The translations under genes and the position numbers were made by a program. From Ascaphus truei (lineage: Eukaryota; Chordata; Amphibia; Anura; Ascaphidae), in the NCBI GenBank assembly GCA_036426205.1, contig CM071568.1:119108245-119172244 (forward strand): a DNA stretch of 64,000 bases, in the 5' to 3' direction. Of this stretch, positions 20,991 through 33,789 are shown piece after piece. Every line of letters starts with the position of its first letter. Positions within the stretch are counted from its first letter, which is position 1. Below the pieces are notes generated by a model. It saw only the letters and a list, made by a program, of their open reading frames with translations. It did no database searches and was not told the origin of the DNA.

Positions 20991-23880
20991 GTTTAACTGT
21001 GTTACACCTACATGTAAAATTTCAAGGCTTTAAAGCTGGCACATTCATTAATAGTAGATCAAAGAGTCACAAAACCGAAAGTCCCGAATTAGGGCTACAC
21101 AGCTGAAGCAGAACTGATCCAATAAAAATATCTGTGCTGAATCATATAATGAGATGGCGGATGCGGTCCAGATACAAAATGAATGCAAATGAGTATGAGT
21201 AAATCGTAAATCTGGTGACAGTGTACCATCCACAGTCCAGTAAATGAATAAACACAGTTCAGCAATAAATCTAATGATAATGAGGGTTATAGAATAAACA
21301 CTGCGGTGGGGGGAAGGAGAGGGAGGGAGAACTGGTAAAAAATTGGGACAAAGTCTAGTGTGAACTCAGGACAGCCCGATCACTACCCCCTCCACAATCA
21401 TAATCACTGGTAACCCCTGCTACACCAGAGAGGGAGCACAAAAACTTCTTAGACATATGGATTAACCACTTTGTGCATATGTAGAAATGCCACTGAGTAC
21501 TCACTGCACTGCTCTGTTGACCTGCAATCCCTGGATGCGTGGGCGTGCTGTCTCCGGAGAGTTGATTGAAGATAGAAAATCTGAATGACAGGAGAGAGGA
21601 GAGCACAGGTCCAAGCGCAAAACAAAATGGGGGATCCAGACGGATGTGCTGATAAAACAGGTGAGTGTTTATTTGCAGGAAGGAATCACAAGCAGCATTA
21701 TGGTCGCAAAATAGATAGTCCTCTATCATTAATAGTAGGACTAGTGAAAACAATTGTTAAGTAGTTAAAACATGCTTTTTTAATGCATTATTTTACACAA
21801 ACGATAAACAAAACCATTAAGTTACTTAATGGAACATTGTGGATCTAGGACACGTCGTTTTTATGCACTCACTTTCCATATGCTGTAGGTAATCGCAGAC
21901 CTTTAATCAATATTCAGCATTAGAGGTGTTCTTCAGTAATCTTTTACTGTATATACACAGAAGGAAAGAGAAAATTAAAAAAAACTGATAGTGTAGTATT
22001 GTAAACTTTACTTGCCATCAGATGTTTACTATATATCTGAAGAGATCTCTGCAGTCTTGAAAGCTTATGCACAAGACAACCATCTACTCTTAAAAAATAA
22101 ATATTCAGATACTAATATGGGGAATAGAAGAAATGTACATTCACAACGTTCAAAATTGTCTAAATTCCAAAATAAATCTATGATTTATAGTTTAGAAACA
22201 AAAAGAAGGTTTAAGTTTATGAGATGTATATATGATTGACCAAAATGTTAGCTTAATATACCACTGTAAATATTTGTAGCTTTTAAACACTGCATGGATA
22301 TTTTACAACGTATTCACAAAACATGTTGTTTTTTTTATAGTTAGACTAATGATGCAGGAGTTGCATGTGTACAAGTTTTGGTCCTAATTTATCATTGGAA
22401 AGAGAGAATAATAAATTCTAGAGGAAAGCCAATCAATAAACAAACTGTCCTTAATCAGCTAAAGAACTGGCAGAATGACATTCCATTATCCTGTCAGGCA
22501 TATTGCAGTCAAAAGCATGAAAACACGGAAACTGGACTCCACCTTCGTCTTGCAAATGCATAGAAACACTAGTTTTCGTTGCCAATTGTTCAAACATATG
22601 ATACACGTCATGTTTCTTGATTAAAAGGAACAAGAATGCAGACAGTACCAACTCGTAGTCACACATTTATATGTCATTGTATTCCATAACATGGTGTAAT
22701 TTTGTCTGTTGGGTGGGTAGGCTTCCTGCTGTGATGGCATTGTGACACTTCAGCTCAGTGACAGCTGATTCTTAGTAGACATTGCTGTCAGAGAATCAGA
22801 GACTTCCACATGTACAAGTGAAATTAACTTCTTTAGTCTGACATTTTCTACAATCGATACTCACAGGGTCCTTGTCTCTTGGATCAAAATTCATAAATCA
22901 AAGGCAGAAAGCATGAAATAAGGTTTTTGATAAATCAATTAACTCAGGTGGAAAAATAATCTTGCTATGGTATTTAAGATCTACAATAAAAATAAGAAAG
23001 TGTACCTTCTAAACGGCAACTATAGATGTGTCTCTGTTTAGAATCGGTAACATCTGTGAATGATAAATGATGCACTTATTTATTAGTATTTCTATAAGAT
23101 CCCTGTGAATACCAATAGCAATATAATAATTATAATGACTTTTTCACACCAGTTATTACTTATCTTCTATTTGTCTATTGTCCAAACAAAATCTAAAATC
23201 GTAACTTTAACCTAATTTAATGTTAATCATAAAGTCTCTGTGCACTAAAACAAATAAGTGCTATTCCATCATGCAGTATGTTTTTTTTTAAATTTCCTGT
23301 CGCTAGAGCTAATGATATGGGAAAGAGGAATTCCCACTAACATTGCATATTCATTAAAGGCCTTTAATATTCATACCAGAAGTGACACAAGGAAGCAGAG
23401 TGTGTGACGCCGACACTCATGCTCACGGAGGTGGTGAGGCTCCAACAAGTCTTTCTATGCAGGAGATTCGACTCCAATTATTTAAAGTTTTATATGCAAT
23501 TAAAGAATGTACTTCTTGTAAACACATACTGTACAGTAATCTTAAGGTTCTAGTGGGATTATTATAAAAGATTTGTGTACCATAAACACAATTGTGCTCT
23601 TTGTTTCTATATTTCCTGAGATTCTCCCTATCCATCTGAATGTGCTATTAAGGAGGAATCTTGATTTGTGACATGCCTGATTTTATTTCTCGAAATGTGA
23701 GTAGTCACTCTACCAGTTACTGATTGACTCAACCAAAGTGTTTACAATATTCCGTTTTTTTGCATGTTGTTTTTTCTTCCATGGTGCTGTTTTATACTTC
23801 CCTGATACAATTTAATATAACATTGAGGGGAATTATTAGGTCAAAGGAAATGCAATGCCTTTGAACAGACATATACAGTA
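20991..23880. other. No gene seen
   Basis: Mostly AT-rich with a moderately GC-rich part at about 21300-21660. Frames at 21355-21753 (-), 22012-22239 (+) and 22378-22563 (+) show no domain, and none has a codon pattern I would trust as a gene. Confidence 0.4.
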
Positions 23881-23889
23881 TAATATGCT

Positions 23890-24325
23890 ATATGTGTAAC
23901 CCCCTGAAAGAATACCTGTGATTGATGGACAGGCTCTTGAGCCAATGACTGAGAATCCGAGGGAGGGTTGATATAATTGGATACCCCAGGGGGAGGCACT
24001 AAGGGAGAACAATTTAAGAGTCCCCACGGGAGCACGAGGGGGCTGAGACAGGAGGATCGCGACACTGTCCCAATGAGGTTGGAGGACAAGACCACCTGGA
24101 GGTTGGAGGACAAGATGCAAGCAGAACTATTCCAGTTGTGCTGATTCAGAGCGAGCACAGATAGAACAGTGAAAGTTCAGCCCAAGTATAAGCTGCTCGT
24201 GTTCCGGGAGTCATGAGTAACCTCAAAGAGGACCCCACTTGTAAACACAACAGTACCGTTGGCTATAAATACCTCTTCCTGTTTAATTATTTGTGAAGTA
24301 ATAGGCCTGCAACATTTAATACAGC
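23890..24325. repeat. LTR-like or other repeat remnant
   Basis: Moderately GC-rich. It contains a tandem 16-bp unit (AGGTTGGAGGACAAGA twice, about 24076-24115) and a TATA-like GGCTATAAATACC near 24260. It may belong to the same element as 25066-26770, since the solo LTR at 24326-25061 separates them. The family is not recognised. Confidence 0.35.
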
Positions 24326-25061
24326 TGTAACACTGATGCTCACCACAAACAAGGCGGGACCCCGGTACTGAGGTGGGAAAGTGTAAACGCCACTCACAGC
24401 AATATGGGCACATCTGGAGGGTGGCTAGTCAGGTTAGCCGGGTCGGTAGTGGAGATGGGAGAACAGTCCTGATACTTACCGAGGTCGGAGCTGGTAGAAT
24501 AGTCGATATCTGGGGTGCAGTGGTCAGGGGTTGGAGACAGGGGAATAGTCGATGTCTGGGTGCTGTGGTCAGGGGTTGGAGAGATGCGGAAGGTCAGAGG
24601 TAAGCCGGGGTCAGTAATCTAGAAGAGCAGAGTCCAAGGTTGCAGCCAGGTCGGTACACAGGCAATCAAACAGCAACAAGGTTAGAACAAGGCAAGACAA
24701 GACAAAGGAATTATGCTCAGCTAAAGTGCCAGTGGCAAAGCTGAGCATATATAGAAGAACAGACCCAATGAGCCTGGGGGGAGGAGTGGAGGTGCGGCCT
24801 CAGCGAAGGCATGGATAGGTGGAGCGGTGCAGGAGACAGTGGGGACTGATGAACTAGATCAGTGATGTTGACATGCAGCTGGGAAGCGTTGCACATGTGT
24901 CACGTGTGCGCACCGCGTGGTGCTATCACGTGATGTGAACGGGAGGCAGGACCAGTCCCTGTGATGTCATAAGTACCTCTCCGTGCGTGTGCATTCATAG
25001 TGATGTCCACGGAGTTGTTTGAACCTGCAGGTAAAGAGGGAGCGTGCCGCGATTCCTTACA
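24326..25061 (-). mobile_element. Solo LTR, TGTAAGGAATCG family
   Basis: On the minus strand this 736-bp segment starts TGTAAGGAATCGCGGCACG and ends ATCAGTGTTACA, the TG...CA ends of an LTR. ACAGC before and ACAAC after are a probable 5-bp target duplication with one mismatch. The ends match the solo LTR at 42702-43467 (TGTCAGGAATCGGCG...GGCGTAACA). The interior is GC-rich with a small direct repeat near 24500-24580 (TAGTCGATRTCTGGG). No internal genes, so it probably arose by LTR-LTR recombination. Confidence 0.75.
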
Positions 25062-25065
25062 ACAA

Positions 25066-26770
25066 CACACCTAAGAACTGCAACGCTATGTGGCACCCAA
25101 TGGTCCCTTAATAACAAAGGTTTATTGGGACTTAAGGAGAGACATTGAGAGACTAGCGCACAGCGACTCATATGCTGGTGTATTGTTGTGTAAACTGTGT
25201 TGCATGCTAAGTATATTATTCTCACGAGTGCGAATCACCAATGTGTTACTGTGGGAGCAGTGCTTGTTTATACTGGTTACTCCAGCATCTAAATATCCTG
25301 CTATTGCTGTGTTTGCTGTTCCCTTGCTGCCCTTCCCTTGCTGCCGGTCACTTGCTGCCGTTCCCTTGCTGCTGTTCCCTTGTCCAGTCTTCCTCCCTTG
25401 TCCCAGCCCTGTCCATGTGCCCCAGCCATGTCTCTGTGCCCCAGCACTGTCTCTGTGCCCAGTCCTGTCTCTTTCTCCCTGTCTCCTTGCTGATGACTGT
25501 GATGGTGAGGGGTAACAAGGCCATTAATAAAGGTATTTTTGCCCAGCTAGGTGCCCCTGAGCCATATTGGGGAACTGTGATAGTAAGCTCTTCAACCCAA
25601 TCATGGCATGTAACTTCATTGGTAATAAAGATATATGTGTATTTTTACTGTTCCAGTAGTGCCAACCAGTGGATAGGTGCATGGCGTGAGTTTCAAGGGT
25701 AATTTTACGTTAAAATGTTGTCAGAGTGTGTTTGGATACAAGGGGGCCACTGTTGCTGGTTACACCAAAACAAGTTCTCAGGAATCCCCCCAGATTCATG
25801 AGGACATGAGGAACATAGACAACTGGATAAAATCCTTCCTAGAAAGCAGTTTGCAGCTCACCGCCAAATCTCCCTGCTTCAGCACAAACCAGAACAGTAA
25901 GACTGGGCAGGGAATTGAATTACATTCGAAGGTATATGCCCAAAACCCAAGAACCCAGGGGGAGTTCAGTGTACAGTATCTCCCGCCAGGTATAAGGTGG
26001 CGAGAGTTATATGTGTTTAAGTAAAATTGGAAGGTAAATATGGCAAGGTTTCTCTGTATAATTGGAAAAGAAAATGGTTTTAAAAGTACCCATGGTTTAT
26101 ATTTTTATTAAAGTAAGGTTCAGAGGAAGTCATTCAGTATGGATAAAATCCATTTGCATAGGAAACGGGCTACTCCGCCCTCTGAGCTTCTAAGGCAATC
26201 CAGGATATGGAGGTGTTAGCCATTTGTTAACAAGGGGGTGGAAAGGAAAAGAATTTCAAAAAGCTATCCTGGCAAAAGGCTACTCTTCCGAGACTGAGCG
26301 GTGCCAGGTAGAGGGGACGGGCCTCATATGCTAAGTGGCCAAGGTGCAAAGTTGGCACATGCCCAGAGCAGATGAGGAGCACCTCTGCCAGGTTTGCAAA
26401 GTATTGGCAACTCCGTGATAGGGTGGAGAAATTATTCCCACGGAGTAGATTGGCTGCACGGGTTAAGTATAGGACTGTTTAGTGCATACAGCCCATTGAG
26501 AAAGAGTTCCATCATGTAACAAGATTCATCATGCAGTGAAAGATTCATCCTGTAACCAGACTTAACATCATAACTAGTAAGTGCATTTTTCATTGTAATT
26601 GTAAATCAAGCTTTGTATGTTCATTCTGTAAATAAATTACAATTTATTTTATCTCTTGCTTTGCTGAATCAAAGGATCTGGGTATTTTGGTGTTAAAAGT
26701 GCTGTCTCCCGTGACAATGACCTCTGCTGGTGACGCGACTATGATACTTTGTCACCTACCTCTGACTCGT
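25066..26770 (+). repeat. Dispersed repeat; 25505-26030 also found at 48680-49260
   Basis: 25505-26030 shares blocks in the same order with 48680-49260: CATTAATAAAGGTATTTTTG, then GAGTTTCAAGGG, TTGTCAGAGTGTGT and the TATATGCCCA...CCAGAACC region. 25320-25480 is a pyrimidine-rich stretch of CCCTTGCTGC and TGTCTCTGTGCCC-like units. Near 26620-26660 AATAAATTACAATTTATTTT could be a polyadenylation region. It may be LTR or internal sequence of an endogenous LTR element; I cannot name the family. Confidence 0.5.
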
Positions 26771-27420
26771 TACAACCGCTAAGGTAATGAAGGGGTTAAC
26801 CTCTCACGCTTCCCTCCCACAAGGCCTAAACAACCACCTGGGGCAACTACTATATTCACTCACCCCCTGGACCAACAACAGGAATGGTTAAACATACTAT
26901 TGACCAACGATGGCTAATAGCGCTTTTACCCATTCAAATTTTTTTAAATACAGTCAAATACATTAAAATAAATACACCCCCCCCAACTCCAACACATACA
27001 GTACTGTAATGGCAAAATTACTATTATCCAGATATGGATAATAGTGCATTTGCCCATTAAAATTCAAACAAGTCAACATAATATAAAGAGAACTTGTACT
27101 TACCCCTGCCAGGATGAAGGCCGTCCTCACCCTCATCACTGTCCTTATTCTCTGTTGGCAGCAACATAACAATAAAAAATACAATCTAATGACCACTAAC
27201 CACTTAATCATCTTAGCGGTTAGTAACGACTATAGTAATTAAGGGATTAACCTCCTCCCCCACTATCCACCTGGGAGGCCAAACCACCCTCCCCGGGGAA
27301 ACTACCTCCTTGCACCCCCGCTACCATTGATTGACATAGTGGTACATCATGCCCATATAACATGGACATGAGTTGCCACTATAGCAATAAATGGGCAAGC
27401 TAAACAATAAACAACTATCA
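26771..27420. repeat. Dispersed repeat (GCTAAGGTAATGAAGGGGTT type)
   Basis: Two related blocks (26771-27060 and about 27225-27420) combine a TAAGGGGTTAACC-like motif with CACCTGGGAGGCC-like and CCCCGGGGAAACTACC-like motifs. A reverse-strand relative lies at 39830-40065. No coding. Confidence 0.45.
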
Positions 27421-27656
27421 AAAATATCTAATTAAATCAAACCAATCACGAAAAGAAACACAAGAATTAAATTAACCAAACACCAAAAATAAACAATAAT
27501 AAAAAAAGAAACACCAAAAAAAACCAGAATAAAAAAGAAACACCAAAAATATAGAAGAATTTGAAAAACAATCAACAAAAAACACAATAATTATACAGTA
27601 GCAAAAATATATATAAAAGAAAAAAAACTTGCTTGTCACTGTATTTATCTATACAG

Positions 27657-27808
27657 TAGCCCTATTTATTTAGAAAATATTTTACCAGGAAGTAATACAT
27701 TGAGAGTTACCTCTCATTTTCAAGTATGTCCTGGGCACAGAGTTAAGACAAATAATACATGTTTACAAATACAGTTACATAAATGAACAGGGTATACATT
27801 ATATACAA
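27657..27808 (-). mobile_element. LINE 3' end fragment
   Basis: Reverse complement of the LINE tail at 16606-16833 and 39500-39690 (CCAGGAAGTAATACATTGAG, CAAGTATGTCCTGGGCACAG). About 150 bp, 5'-truncated. The preceding 27420-27650 is A-rich and simple. Confidence 0.8.
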
Positions 27809-28985
27809 TTACTTCTCCTACCTGACCTGGAAGCGGTGCCGCGCTGTGGTTGGCTTTATCTTTCCATGGGCCTGCCACAGCTTGTTGCAGTCTATCACTG
27901 ATCACATTAGATACTCACATCTGCCATCGTCCCCATGGCACCTCACACTCTGCCCTGTCAACGGCATCCTCCCTGACGTCACGCAGCTCACTCTCCTTCT
28001 TCCCCAATGGGACAGAGTCATGTGACATGCGATCTCGCCTACTCCACCTATTTGCTTCAGCACCGGAGCCAGTCAATGGCCTGTTTAACTGCAGCACGAG
28101 TGGAGAAAAAAGAGAGTGACAGTTGTTGTTAGTCGCCAGTGCAACCGGTGAGATGCGAACTTCTGCCCGGCTTCCCTGGCCGTTATAAATAATAAGTGTG
28201 CTTTGCGGGGCATTCACCTGCTCTGTTTCAGTTACTGACTGGTTGTAGTGGCCGATATAACTGTCTCACAAAACATTCTCCTGACACCCCTGGGATAAAA
28301 CAAGTTTAATTTTGGGAGGAAGGTATCAGGTCAATATCCCATGTTTATGTGTGATTGGGCACAGTGACCTGTGTTTGCGTAGAGAATGTGCAGATGGTGC
28401 TACCGAGAAGAGGTTGCAGAATCCCTACACTGTCTGTTGGTGTTACAGAGTTATGCAGTCGCCTCCATTCATGCATGGATGTAGCACCTGTTTTTGTCCC
28501 TTAGCACATTAGAAGTTCACCAGTAGCGCAATAAGTATGTGCACGTTAATTTTGTTTGACTGGAGCTTCGTTAAATATGGCGCCATGAATATGGCACTGT
28601 TACTGTAAGTTAATGATGCAATAATGGTTGATAAATCTGCAAATGAAAGTGATAGTTTTGCAGACCCTCCCACATTTTGTGAGTATAATGTAGGTACCAC
28701 TGTTCTTACTCTAGTCCTGCTGGGAGGAAGCAAATCCAAGCAATTCCCATGGAAGTCCCATACACACACAAACTCCACCCCACCCCCACCTACCTGACCC
28801 GTGGTATCACATCCCCTGCACCCTGCGAAGCTGCTCTGGGTAGTCCTGTGTGGTGGTGCCGCTGGTCTGGGACAGCTGGGAGATTTATTCCAGCTCTCCC
28901 CCTCCAGTGGACGCAGAACCCCTGATCGTGGTGGCCATTTTTTTTCTTTCGTGATCTCTGTAATAATGCGGTCGCATTATGTGGA
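27809..28985. other. No gene seen; partly GC-rich
   Basis: 27830-28230 is GC-richer than its surroundings, with several short frames on both strands, none with a recognisable domain. It could be an LTR or DNA-element remnant. Confidence 0.35.
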
Positions 28986-28989
28986 CTCC

Positions 28990-29850
28990 AAGCACCGCAC
29001 TATAACGGGGTTCAGCTTTAATTAAGTAATGTTAGAGATATTTCTAATGGTCTTAATGATATTATGGAAAGAGGTGGTGTCTTTTAGATGACTCAGCAAT
29101 ATGTGTACTAGTTGTAACCAGAAATCTAAGTACTGAGAAATTTGCTGGCATAGTGATATAATGGGGGGGACCTGGAGAATCTATACATTTTTTGTGATGT
29201 TTTGGCAGGACGGATATAATGGATGTAGGATGATTTGTGTCAGAAAATTAGCTGTGTCCTTATTAATCCACACATTAAGCACACCAAAAGTAAGATGACT
29301 AGTGAATCAATTTTCTTTTCAAAGTAGAGGTGGCATCATAGGTAAATTAGTTTTAGGATGTAATGTCTTAGAGCTGTCATAGTATTTCTTTACGATAATC
29401 TAAATAATCTTTATCAGATGGAAGAATAACAATATTTTTGATTTTTGTTCCGTGCCTTTTTCTCTCTCAGGGAAATGTTAGATTTTAAGGCGGAATTGGC
29501 ATCAATAGTCACACATCACATAAATGTGTTAATGGATGTGTTATGTGTGTAAGTATCAAAAGTGCTTTTTTTCTTAAATTTATTGGTGGATTGCATCTGA
29601 GTATCGCTATCAGTAATTGTAGAGTTGCAAAATAATTATTTTAACTTCAATATACGATTACATTTAAATAGTTCCATATTAGTATCACAAGCATCAGGAT
29701 TAGCCATAGGGACAAAGATAAACCTTTGTCCAGAAAACTTGTTTATTCTAATGTTAAACGTATGACTAAATAAATATATTAGCAATGTTTGGGGATTTTT
29801 TTTTTTTTCAAGAACCGCTCTCGTCTGGTGTGAGCTCTTTTTCAACTGGT
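28990..29850 (-). pseudogene. Decayed PLE, N-terminal and pre-RT region
   Basis: On the minus strand broken frames match the N-terminal half of the PLE protein at 60046-61352. The clearest is SVLPKHHKKCIDSPGPP (about 29230-29180), equivalent to LLPKVHKNPLKPPGRP. Upstream, ILPSDKDYLDYRKEIL-like and HTFNIRINKFSGQRF blocks fit the leader region. It lacks the RT palm. Together with the RT-only copy at 13050-14400 it covers most of one PLE frame, but the two are 15 kb apart. Confidence 0.55.
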
Positions 29851-30810
29851 CACAGGTTTACATACAGTAGGTCACAGGTCTGGTACCTTAAAAAAATGAG
29901 TCTGGTTGTTTCTCAGTCCCAGTGTCTGTGTGTATCACTCAAAACTCTAGAGGCACTCAAGTCGGTCTCACTACCTGACGACTGTCTGATAGTCAGAAAG
30001 TGGGTAAAACGTCTACGTCTTAAACGTCGTCTTCGATAAGTCTCAACATGCACCTTATTGTTGGTTATTACTGTACTTTTAAAAGTTTCCCTCTTTTGAA
30101 TTTAATCAAGGCATCCTTAAATTTGGTAATGTTGGTCTCAAGCTTAGAGAGCCAATCCTGCATTTTGTCAGTTGTAATAATATTCATGTTAGCTGTCTAA
30201 AAACTTGTGATATCTGTTTTAATCTTAATAAAATATTTGCCTGCACGATTGATTATCAGAACCATCAGATCTACTGAGTATTTATTCAAAATACCACACC
30301 TGCTGCGACAAAATGCAGAATCCGTTCAATCTATGGTTGGCTCATTTCGGACTCTACATCCTCTAGAAATCCTTTTATCCATGTGGTAGTCAGACTGAGT
30401 AGTTCCATGCAATTAAAGGCATTTTTATCTCTTTTTAAGTTTCAAAAGTTCATGATATAATCCTATCGGTTTGAAACTCCAGCTACATCCTCAAAAGGGT
30501 ATTTCTAAAAGGTATTTTGGAAATTTCAGTATCCGTGTAGTATACCATCTCTTCGTAAAATATAGAAGCAGGGGGGACACACAATCAAAAAGAGAAACAA
30601 AGAGGGTATGTAAATCAAAAATATATATTTGACAGAAATTAGGTATAAAAGACAGTGAATACAAATAAACAGATAAGTGAGCTCAAAGACAAAAATGAGA
30701 CTACGCATAAGTAAAGGTTAATGCAAAGAATACTTAGCTTAGGTCACTATAATGGCTGTAGGACTAGGCAAAAATAAAAGCAAAAAATGGTACTGGTAAA
30801 TAGAACAGGT
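29851..30810. other. AT-rich, possible PLE leader; no gene
   Basis: At about 29972-30012 the sequence CTGACGACTGTCTGATAGTC, then AGAAAG and GTAAAACG, vaguely recalls the hammerhead-like motifs elsewhere but does not fold as cleanly. Nothing else recognised. Confidence 0.3.
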
Positions 30811-30814
30811 AGGT

Positions 30815-31467
30815 GACACCGGGGTAGGCAAGCCAAAAAAAATAGAAAGAATAAAAAGGCAAATGTGATGGGGAGGAATGAAATAACATAGGTGAAGGTA
30901 AGGAGGTTGAAGGGGGTGGCTCAGTAACAAAAATGTAAAATTTAAATAAAGGGGGACAACAATTTGGGAATAGTCCTGTCTTCAGGCCCATCCTCAACAG
31001 TTCTGGCTACCGTAGTACTTCCCTTTAATGGATTGTCTGTGTGAAAGCCCCCCCAATGCCAGTGTTCAAGCCAAAATATAGCAGTATGCAACCTGTGCAT
31101 TTCTGCTGGACTTCTTCCAGAGTAGGACATTCCCTTTGGCTGACACTGCGTAGGACATTCTTTTTGGCTGATACTGCTGTACTGTGACTTGAACACTGGC
31201 ATCTGATAACAATTGTTTTTTGGGGGGGAGGGACTTACACACAGGCAATACATTAAAGGGAAGTAGTGCGGTGGCCTAGAACCGTTGGGAATGGGCCTGA
31301 AGACGGGACTGTTCCCGAAATATGCCCCCCCCCCCTTTATTTAACTTAACATTTTTGCTATTGATCGACCCCCTTCAACCTCCTTTCCTTCTCCCTATTT
31401 TTTTTAAATTTATTTCTCCCCATCCCATTTGCCTTTTTCTTTTTCCATTTTTTGGGGCTTGAATTTC
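30815..31467. mobile_element. 650-bp PLE-like palindrome
   Basis: Two diverged inverted arms of about 260 bp (30815-31075 and 31190-31467) flank a short centre. Outer parts pair as ...CACCCCCTTCAACCTCCTTA / CCCCCTTCAACCTCCTTTCC and CTTTAATGGATTG / CAATACATTAAAGG. The centre holds two copies of a 30-bp unit (GTAGGACATTC..TTTGGCTGA). The right arm has a hammerhead-like motif at 31293-31327; the left arm has its decayed mirror near 30958-30993. The layout matches the larger palindrome at 41316-44215, so a PLE origin is inferred. Confidence 0.6.
31293..31327 (+). ncRNA. Hammerhead-like motif in the palindrome
   Basis: Stem I GGGC/GCCC (31293-31296 with 31324-31327), core CTGAAGA (31297-31303), one extra C, stem II GGGA/TCCC (31305-31308, 31313-31316), GAAA (31317-31320), then TAT. 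In hammerheads the residue before the cleavage site should be A, C or U; by this alignment it is G, so activity is doubtful. The fit to the other PLE motifs supports homology. Confidence 0.45.
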
Positions 31468-33350
31468 TGTGAAAGAATTAAAAGATGCATTTTAATATTT
31501 CTTATACTTCCTTACCTGTTTATATAGTTTGCATCATAACTCCAACTGGAATAAATGTTATGAATAATTATGTATTGATTAGCTAAAGTGCAATTCTAGC
31601 AGGGTGATAGCACAATATGATATTATCTTTTCACAAATGTAGTGTAAGTAGATGCCTACCTCAAAATTACCTTTATTATTTATGTAATTAAGAGTGTAGT
31701 TGTATAATGCTTGGTATATATGAGCAGTAATATTATACCACCAATGATGTGGGTTTAACGTGCTGTATAAATGAAACTCATATTCAATTTGCAAAGGTTA
31801 CAAAACCATTAGCACTGATGGATTTTAGGAACTAAATACTTGCCATGACTCATACTTTGTTCATTTGTGCCATTTAAAAATTAAGTATTCTTGTTTAATG
31901 AACTACACAACAAGTTTCAATGATTCTCAGCCAAGTCATATAATTCCACTGTAATTTGAGTGCAGAGTTGTAATTTATTAATTGAATTATCTTGTGAGAT
32001 TAGACAGCTGTTGTGTGTGAAAGATGTTATCCTTGTTCAATGTAAAAATATTTAATCTCCAATAAAATGGTATAAATGGTACATGATTGCTTGGAAACAC
32101 GGATATTATACAGTCTATTTACAATCGCACTTGACCGTGTACAGTACACAGTGAGTAACATTTTTATTTCAATTCTCACTTGGGGTAACATAGATAGTTT
32201 GAATTTCATTCAAATACAGTTGTATTTTGAAACCTTGTGAATGGACTAACTTAAAATTGTTCAAAAAACCTAAAATGGCATACAAAGCTTAAAATAATGG
32301 GTCAATTTTTCAAATGTGTATGGTTATTGTGTGGTTGCTTTATTAGGATCAATATATATAAGGTTAGTGGGTGTGTAAGTGTGTGTGTATTTGATGCTCA
32401 GGTCAGTGTGAGCATGTGTACTGAATATTTATTTTTAGTAAAACTTTTTTTTTGTTAATTGCTATCTTATACTGAGAAACTGCATATGAAATTAGAATAT
32501 ATTGAATAAAAAAATTATCTGTGTAAGATATATTATTTGTATATTGCATTATTTGTCTTACCTTTTTAAATACTTTTTATTTCTCTTAAAAATAACTAAG
32601 CTTTATTTTTCATCACTGTATTGGGTGCATTCCTAACAACACTTGCCTTACTGTCACACTTCCTCACAGTCTGTATCACCCAATACACTAAAAGCCACAA
32701 TTCATTTCAGTCATGGTTGAAAGCTATCCTGAAATAATTACAAAGTGACACTGTGAAATTACTGTAAAAGATTTTGCTGTAGTGTCATGGCATTTTACAA
32801 TTGAGACCTCAGGTACTCATAGCTCTATCAAAACCTATAAGAAGGAGAAAAAATGGCATTTTGACAGATCAAGCAGTTAAGATCTGCAGGCAGCATTGTA
32901 TAAACTCAGCCATGTAGAAAGTTAGAGGATGCTTCCATGAAATTGGCACAAATCATCTAAATTTGACTTTGGGTGGGTGGTTAGAGTTAACATGACATGA
33001 GAGAGTAAACAAAAGAAGTTAATGGCCACTCAGTATCTTAACCTTTGTCACTAGGTAGCACCAGTGTCAGCAATGAATCAAATAAAGATGAATAACCTTA
33101 TTCCAGTGTTCCTCCCTGTATTACTAAATCCAATTGTTAAAAAAATAAAACAGAATGCTTTTCTATGATTCAATATTACAGTATATCTTATTCACCTAAA
33201 GTTATTGTTGGCACATTTGATTAGCTTGTGTATATTAATGCATATCTACATTATATTATGTTATTAAATCAAGTGGTATAAATGAGGATTAGAGATGTGA
33301 GTAGTTCGGTTCATGAATATTTAAAAAAATTCACAATTTCACAAAATTTT
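31468..33350. other. No gene seen
   Basis: AT-rich DNA. No coding or clear repeat structure found on either strand. Confidence 0.4.
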
Positions 33351-33354
33351 CACT

Positions 33355-33480
33355 TACAAATATTGCCAAGTAAATTAGTACATCAGTATTAGCTGATACC
33401 TTTTTTATTTGGACTAACAATTGATATTTTAAAGCAAGCTTTCAAGAGTTCCCTTCGATTCCTCATGTCAGCAAGACTGA
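33355..33480 (-). repeat. PLE terminus fragment
   Basis: On the minus strand the sequence GGGAACTCTTGAAAGCTTG, followed by AATTGTTAGTCCAAATAAAA, matches the end of the PLE at 52660-53540 (AACTCTCGAAAGCTTG...AATTGTTAGTCCAATAAAAA). A degraded relic of about 125 bp. Confidence 0.6.
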
Positions 33481-33789
33481 TTCAGGTCAGCAAGTTCACT
33501 TAAAAATATGAATTCTCATTTTAAATTTGGTGAAAATGGCAAAATGTTGCCATTTTTGTTGTATGTTTTTGAGCATTGCATTAAAAATGTAACCTTGCCA
33601 ATAATGTGAACTTGGCAACTAACCTTACTGTTTTTGTTCTCCAAAACTTCCTAATTTTGCCATTGTTTGTGATCCTTTGCAAAATGTTTGCATATCTCTA
33701 ATGAGGATCCAAACAGATGTACAGTATATCCACCGAGTAGAGATGTACAACTGTCTTTCATTTTGCTTCACAAAAAAAATGTCATTACT

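Noticed and set aside
25090..25702. 141- and 153-codon plus frames
   Set aside because: Cysteine/leucine/proline-rich translation of a repetitive C/T-rich tract, overlapping in two frames.
29972..30012. Additional hammerhead-like motif (CTGACGA...AGAAAG)
   Set aside because: Stem II and the GAAA core cannot be aligned cleanly with the other motifs; left as a weak note only.
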